Source: UBA4416 sp035439445
Lineage (GTDB): Bacteria; Bacteroidota; Bacteroidia; B-17B0; Aurantibacillaceae
Assembly: GCA_035439445.1 (NCBI GenBank)
Contig: DAORKG010000013.1
Location: forward strand, 1-64,000
Length of the DNA: 64,000 bases
Direction: 5' to 3'
Shown: positions 60,926 through 64,000 of the stretch, piece by piece
Layout of the letters: the number at the start of each line of letters is the position of its first letter
How positions within the stretch are numbered: position 1 is the first letter of the stretch
The notes under the pieces: model-generated
Told to the model about the DNA's origin: nothing
Seen by the model: the letters and a program-made list of their open reading frames with translations, nothing else
Database searches by the model: none
Translations under genes and position numbers: made by a program

Positions 60926-62929
60926 TTAGAATAAGAAATTTAAGTTAAGTAAATAATTTCTTCCAAATCTTGGAATCTGACCAATATCCAGGTGTTCTCT
61001 ATAATTTTCATCGAAAATATTTTCACAGGCAATTGATAACTGCATCACTGTAGATTTAATTCTGAAATTTTTAGAAACTCTTAAATTAAACACATGAAAT
61101 TCAGGTGTTACTTTATCTCCATAATCTACATTAATTCTATTTTGAGCCATACCATAATCATGCTCTAGCTGAAATTGAAATAATTTATAATTATAGCGGA
61201 GGGCATGCTGTAATTTAAGAGGTGGAACCAAAGGAAGAGACTGTCCATTATCTGTTTCTGTATATATATATTTAACACTACTGATATATGATAAGTTATT
61301 TATAATATATGCCTTCAAATTAAATTCAACGCCTCTAGTAATAGCAAAATCAATATTTTTGTAGGTCTTTAAACCATATGCCCCTATAGTCATTTGGCTT
61401 AAACCATATAGTTTATAAGAATAAATATAATTACTGATATGATGATAAAAGAAACTGAATGAATAGTCAATTTTTTTAAGAATGTGTTTAAAGGATAGCT
61501 CATACTGGTAAGATTGCTCAGGCTTTAATAATACATTTCCCACATAGTCATATTGATCTTGTCGATTAAACAGATAATATCCATAGCGTTCATTACTTGT
61601 CGGAAGTCTTTCGCTATATCCAATAGTTATTTGAGCTAAAATTTTTTCTTTAAATAATTTAGAATATGAAACACTTCCATTTTTTAAAACATCATTTAGT
61701 TCTTTTGCAATATTTGTATTAAACACTTTCCATTGTCTATAACCAGACCCTCTTACTGCTGATTGTGAAAAATAATCGACCCTTCCGTTTAGCGTGAGCT
61801 GTTGCGCATATTTAAAATCAAACTTATATTTCAACGAAATACCAGCATCATTTAAATTATTTTCGGGTAAGGTTTGCATATACATAATAGGCTCTCCTAT
61901 AGGATACATAATCATATCAGCTCTGGCATATACATTATGATAATCAATTCGGATTTTAAGTTTACCGGCCGCGCTTAGTTCGTTATAAAAACCAGTTGTT
62001 TTTGTCCACCCGGGCATATCCATATGCATTGGCACATCGCTACGGTGCGTATCATCCATTTGATGAGTAATTTCATTATAATAGACTTTAAATTCATTAT
62101 TTGTAAGAAACTTATTTTTTATTTCTAATTTATGAGTAGCAGAAAATATTTGTGCATTAGCAGTTCCAACATCCATCGGTAAAGCCGGATACCCAATATT
62201 CTTACCCCAATCTCCTAAATAATCTAACTTTACAACCTGTGTTCCAGATAACTTTAACATAAGTGTTGCACCTAAATTATATTTCTCAAATCCTGAATAA
62301 GGAACTATTAAATTTCCACCAGCTATGTAATTTCCTGCTTTACGATATGTTCCATTAATTCTGTAAGCAACTTTTTTTACAGATTGCTGTAAAGCAGCAG
62401 AAGCATAATAGGCATTATTAACTGTTAAGTAAGATTGTGAAATCTGACCGTTAATTTTTGAATGACAATTAAATCCAGGCTCTTTTAACTGCATATTAAT
62501 TTGTCCTCCAATTGTACTGCCATTCATTGCTCCAGAAGCTCCATGAGCAACCTGAATAGATGATAAATTAGTAGGTTCAACATAAATAGAAACCGGATCC
62601 ATTTTATCTGTACAAGCACCATAAATCCGCATTCCATCAATAGTTAAATTAGTTTGTCCTGAACTATAATTTCTCAAAGTTGGCTCTAAGCCATAAGCGC
62701 CTCTTTTAATAAGATTAACTCCCTGCATTCTTGATAAAATATCTTCAGTACTTGCCAGCTTATTATTTTTATAGAAATCAAACGATTGATTTTTTTCATC
62801 AGCTAAATCACACACAGAAACTTCCTCAAGTGTTATTGTTTTAGCAGAAGAATCCTTGGGAGCACTTTGCCCCCAAAGATTCTGTGTAACTAAACAACAC
62901 AACACACTGCCTATAATTACTTTATACAT
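60926..62929 (-). CDS. TonB-dependent receptor with OprC/NosA-like copper-binding residues
   Basis: A 667-residue outer-membrane receptor: signal peptide (ending WGQ), plug domain (about 50-165; ILSRMQGVNLIKRGAYGLEPTLRNYSS) and a 22-strand barrel ending NYLLNLNFLF. Unlike most receptors it lacks an N-terminal carboxypeptidase-like domain. Cys106 and Met110 in IYGACTDKMDP and His289, Met291 in ITHQMDD match the CxxxM and HxM copper ligands of OprC/NosA. It is therefore a likely copper import receptor. The neighbouring lipoprotein overlaps its start by one base, forming an operon. Confidence 0.85.
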   Translation of the reverse strand: MYKVIIGSVLCCLVTQNLWGQSAPKDSSAKTITLEEVSVCDLADEKNQSFDFYKNNKLASTEDILSRMQGVNLIKRGAYGLEPTLRNYSSGQTNLTIDGMRIYGACTDKMDPVSIYVEPTNLSSIQVAHGASGAMNGSTIGGQINMQLKEPGFNCHSKINGQISQSYLTVNNAYYASAALQQSVKKVAYRINGTYRKAGNYIAGGNLIVPYSGFEKYNLGATLMLKLSGTQVVKLDYLGDWGKNIGYPALPMDVGTANAQIFSATHKLEIKNKFLTNNEFKVYYNEITHQMDDTHRSDVPMHMDMPGWTKTTGFYNELSAAGKLKIRIDYHNVYARADMIMYPIGEPIMYMQTLPENNLNDAGISLKYKFDFKYAQQLTLNGRVDYFSQSAVRGSGYRQWKVFNTNIAKELNDVLKNGSVSYSKLFKEKILAQITIGYSERLPTSNERYGYYLFNRQDQYDYVGNVLLKPEQSYQYELSFKHILKKIDYSFSFFYHHISNYIYSYKLYGLSQMTIGAYGLKTYKNIDFAITRGVEFNLKAYIINNLSYISSVKYIYTETDNGQSLPLVPPLKLQHALRYNYKLFQFQLEHDYGMAQNRINVDYGDKVTPEFHVFNLRVSKNFRIKSTVMQLSIACENIFDENYREHLDIGQIPRFGRNYLLNLNFLF

Positions 62930-63771
62930 TATTGTAATGTCATCTCAAAATATTGGTCATTACTAATTAAAGTACCGTTTTTATAAATATTTAAATGAAC
63001 ATACCACAGGCCAGTCATTGTATAATTAACTTTCCCTACATAATGTCCATTACCCGTATTTACAGGATTTATATTATTTGGAGATCCATGCCCCATACTT
63101 GGCATTTCTGGAACAATTTCAACGGAGTAATTATTAATTGAAGGGAAACTCATCATAGATGCTTTTTGATGTAAAGTGATTTCAAAATTATTTATCCCTA
63201 CCTGTGGATTTTTAGGCTGTACTATAGAAATAAAAACAGATTTATTACTGTCTAATGACAATACAACACTTTTGAATTTTGCAGGAGAACTTGAGGCTAC
63301 ATTTACCCCAAGAGTTCCTTCTCCTTCCAGCCCATTTTTATGGTTATGAAACATTAGATTTAAGGACCATTGTGAAGAAGTTCCTGGCATAGAAAAAACA
63401 ACAGCTGATTTAAAATAGCCATTAGTTGTAGTTGTATCTTCAGTATTTTCAACCGGACAGCTATGTACCATCGTTCCCATATTCATCATTGGCATTACAT
63501 CGAAATGTCCTGCACTTAAAGGACTACCATCAACAGAATCAAACAATGAAACATATACTTCGTTGTATCCGGTTTCAAATGTTTTTGTTGAATACACTAT
63601 AGCTTTTGCTTTTGCACCAAGTATATATGTTTCTCCTATTTTTACAAGATTAGTTGTTGAAGTATTTGTATTATTTGTAGAATCTTCCGGCTCTATCTGA
63701 TTATTCTTTTTACAAGAAAAAACAATTGAACTTATTGCTACTAATAGCAATGCTTTATTAATAATTTTCAT
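62929..63771 (-). CDS. Met/His-rich lipoprotein with YtkA-like domains
   Basis: A 280-residue lipoprotein: signal and lipobox IVFSC (Cys20). Two beta-sandwich YtkA-like domains (about 40-160 and 170-278) contain MPMMNMGTMVHSC and EMPSMGHGSP, Met/His clusters expected for copper or nickel binding, and the last strand is TGLWYVHLNIYKNG. It overlaps the TonB receptor start (ATG at 62929) and likely delivers metal to or from it. Placement on the cell surface is inferred from the lipoprotein signal and the phylum. Confidence 0.8.
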   Translation of the reverse strand: MKIINKALLLVAISSIVFSCKKNNQIEPEDSTNNTNTSTTNLVKIGETYILGAKAKAIVYSTKTFETGYNEVYVSLFDSVDGSPLSAGHFDVMPMMNMGTMVHSCPVENTEDTTTTNGYFKSAVVFSMPGTSSQWSLNLMFHNHKNGLEGEGTLGVNVASSSPAKFKSVVLSLDSNKSVFISIVQPKNPQVGINNFEITLHQKASMMSFPSINNYSVEIVPEMPSMGHGSPNNINPVNTGNGHYVGKVNYTMTGLWYVHLNIYKNGTLISNDQYFEMTLQ

Positions 63772-63885
63772 AATTAAGTTAAATAAATTGTAAACAATAA
63801 TTGATTTTTGGAAAGGCTAATATTATAGCACAATAATCTATAGCTTATTAAGAAATAATAAACTAAATGTAATTTAACAAGTTAT

Positions 63886-64000
63886 TTAGCAGGTTGGGGG
63901 ATGGAAGATTGACAATGATAATTCATGAGTTTTTCCATCAACATACAGAATATTTAAGGATGCTTTAGAGATATAAGGGTCTTTTATAACCAAATCAAAA
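63886..64000 (-). CDS. C-terminal fragment of a protein continuing past the right edge
   Basis: The last 38 codons of a minus-strand gene, read to a TAA at 63886-63888; the visible part is FDLVIKDPYISKASLNILYVDGKTHEL and a C-terminus ending HPPTC. It is transcribed in the same direction as the metal lipoprotein with a gap of about 115 bases and could belong to the same operon, but nothing is known about its function. The terminal cysteine is odd for a periplasmic protein and may be a metal ligand. Confidence 0.5.
   Translation of the reverse strand, partial: FDLVIKDPYISKASLNILYVDGKTHELSLSIFHPPTC

Noticed and set aside
1..64000. CRISPR array
   Set aside because: No regularly spaced direct repeats of 20-40 bases with unique spacers, and no cas gene, were seen; the nearest cases are protein-coding repeats and iteron-like units.

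Overview
This is an AT-rich chromosome segment of a free-living member of the Bacteroidota, probably near Flavobacteriales or a related lineage; genus not determinable. Evidence: five secreted proteins end in type IX secretion (T9SS) type A C-terminal sorting domains; promoters match the Bacteroidota pattern (TTTG, about 19 bases, TAnnTTTG), for example in front of the tRNA and at 5111-5139; Shine-Dalgarno sites are rare and TTG/GTG starts occur; and several families are typical of the phylum (DUF4286, DUF2490, DUF3871, RteC-like, TPR/beta-barrel proteins).

Region 1 (1-36.9 kb) is chromosomal. It holds a giant T9SS-exported protein running off the left edge (1-5082), a MacB/FtsX-type permease pair, a lipoprotein/TPR operon, rsmA, and a locus (11.4-18.4 kb) where a TPR protein and a hybrid histidine kinase converge on a urea-transporter/M23-peptidase fusion, a paralogous TPR protein and a TPR/beta-barrel protein. 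Then come a PLP decarboxylase and an ATP-grasp ligase separated by a GxxExxY cassette with perfect 10-bp inverted ends, an acyltransferase, a LytTR regulator, a T9SS cargo run (arylsulfotransferase-like, CBM-like, CotH kinase with lamin-tail domain), carbonic anhydrase with a SulP transporter, and a DUF2490 protein. Region 2 (36.4-38.3 kb) is a tight operon of YD-like protein, VTC polyphosphate polymerase and DUF4956 membrane protein.

Region 3 (38376-53675) is a 15.3-kb integrative element in the 3' end of tRNA-Val(TAC), bounded by a 59-bp direct repeat. It carries a tyrosine integrase, a RadC-type JAB protein, a Sak4-like ATPase, DUF3871, a three-gene TIGR04255 cassette, a RepL-like protein beside iteron-like repeats, a type I restriction-modification system with an extra gene between hsdS and hsdR, and small cargo genes (ASCH, HTH, membrane proteins). 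No relaxase or conjugation machinery is visible, so it looks like a mobilisable or satellite-like element.

Region 4 (53634-57996) is the remnant of a second element abutting the first: a serine recombinase broken by one frameshift and one nonsense codon, whose reading frame ends inside the antisense of the tRNA fragment, followed by small genes and an RteC-like regulator. Region 5 (58.3-64 kb) is chromosomal and looks like a copper/respiration locus: two Crp/Fnr regulators, a membrane protein resembling heme-copper oxidase subunit I, a TonB receptor with the CxxxM and HxM residues of OprC/NosA copper receptors, and a Met/His-rich lipoprotein.

The best candidates for something undescribed are the urea transporter-M23 sensory locus, the decarboxylase/ATP-grasp pair with its GxxExxY insertion, the TIGR04255 cassette, and the copper locus. 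All functional claims come from reading motifs by eye; no database search was run.
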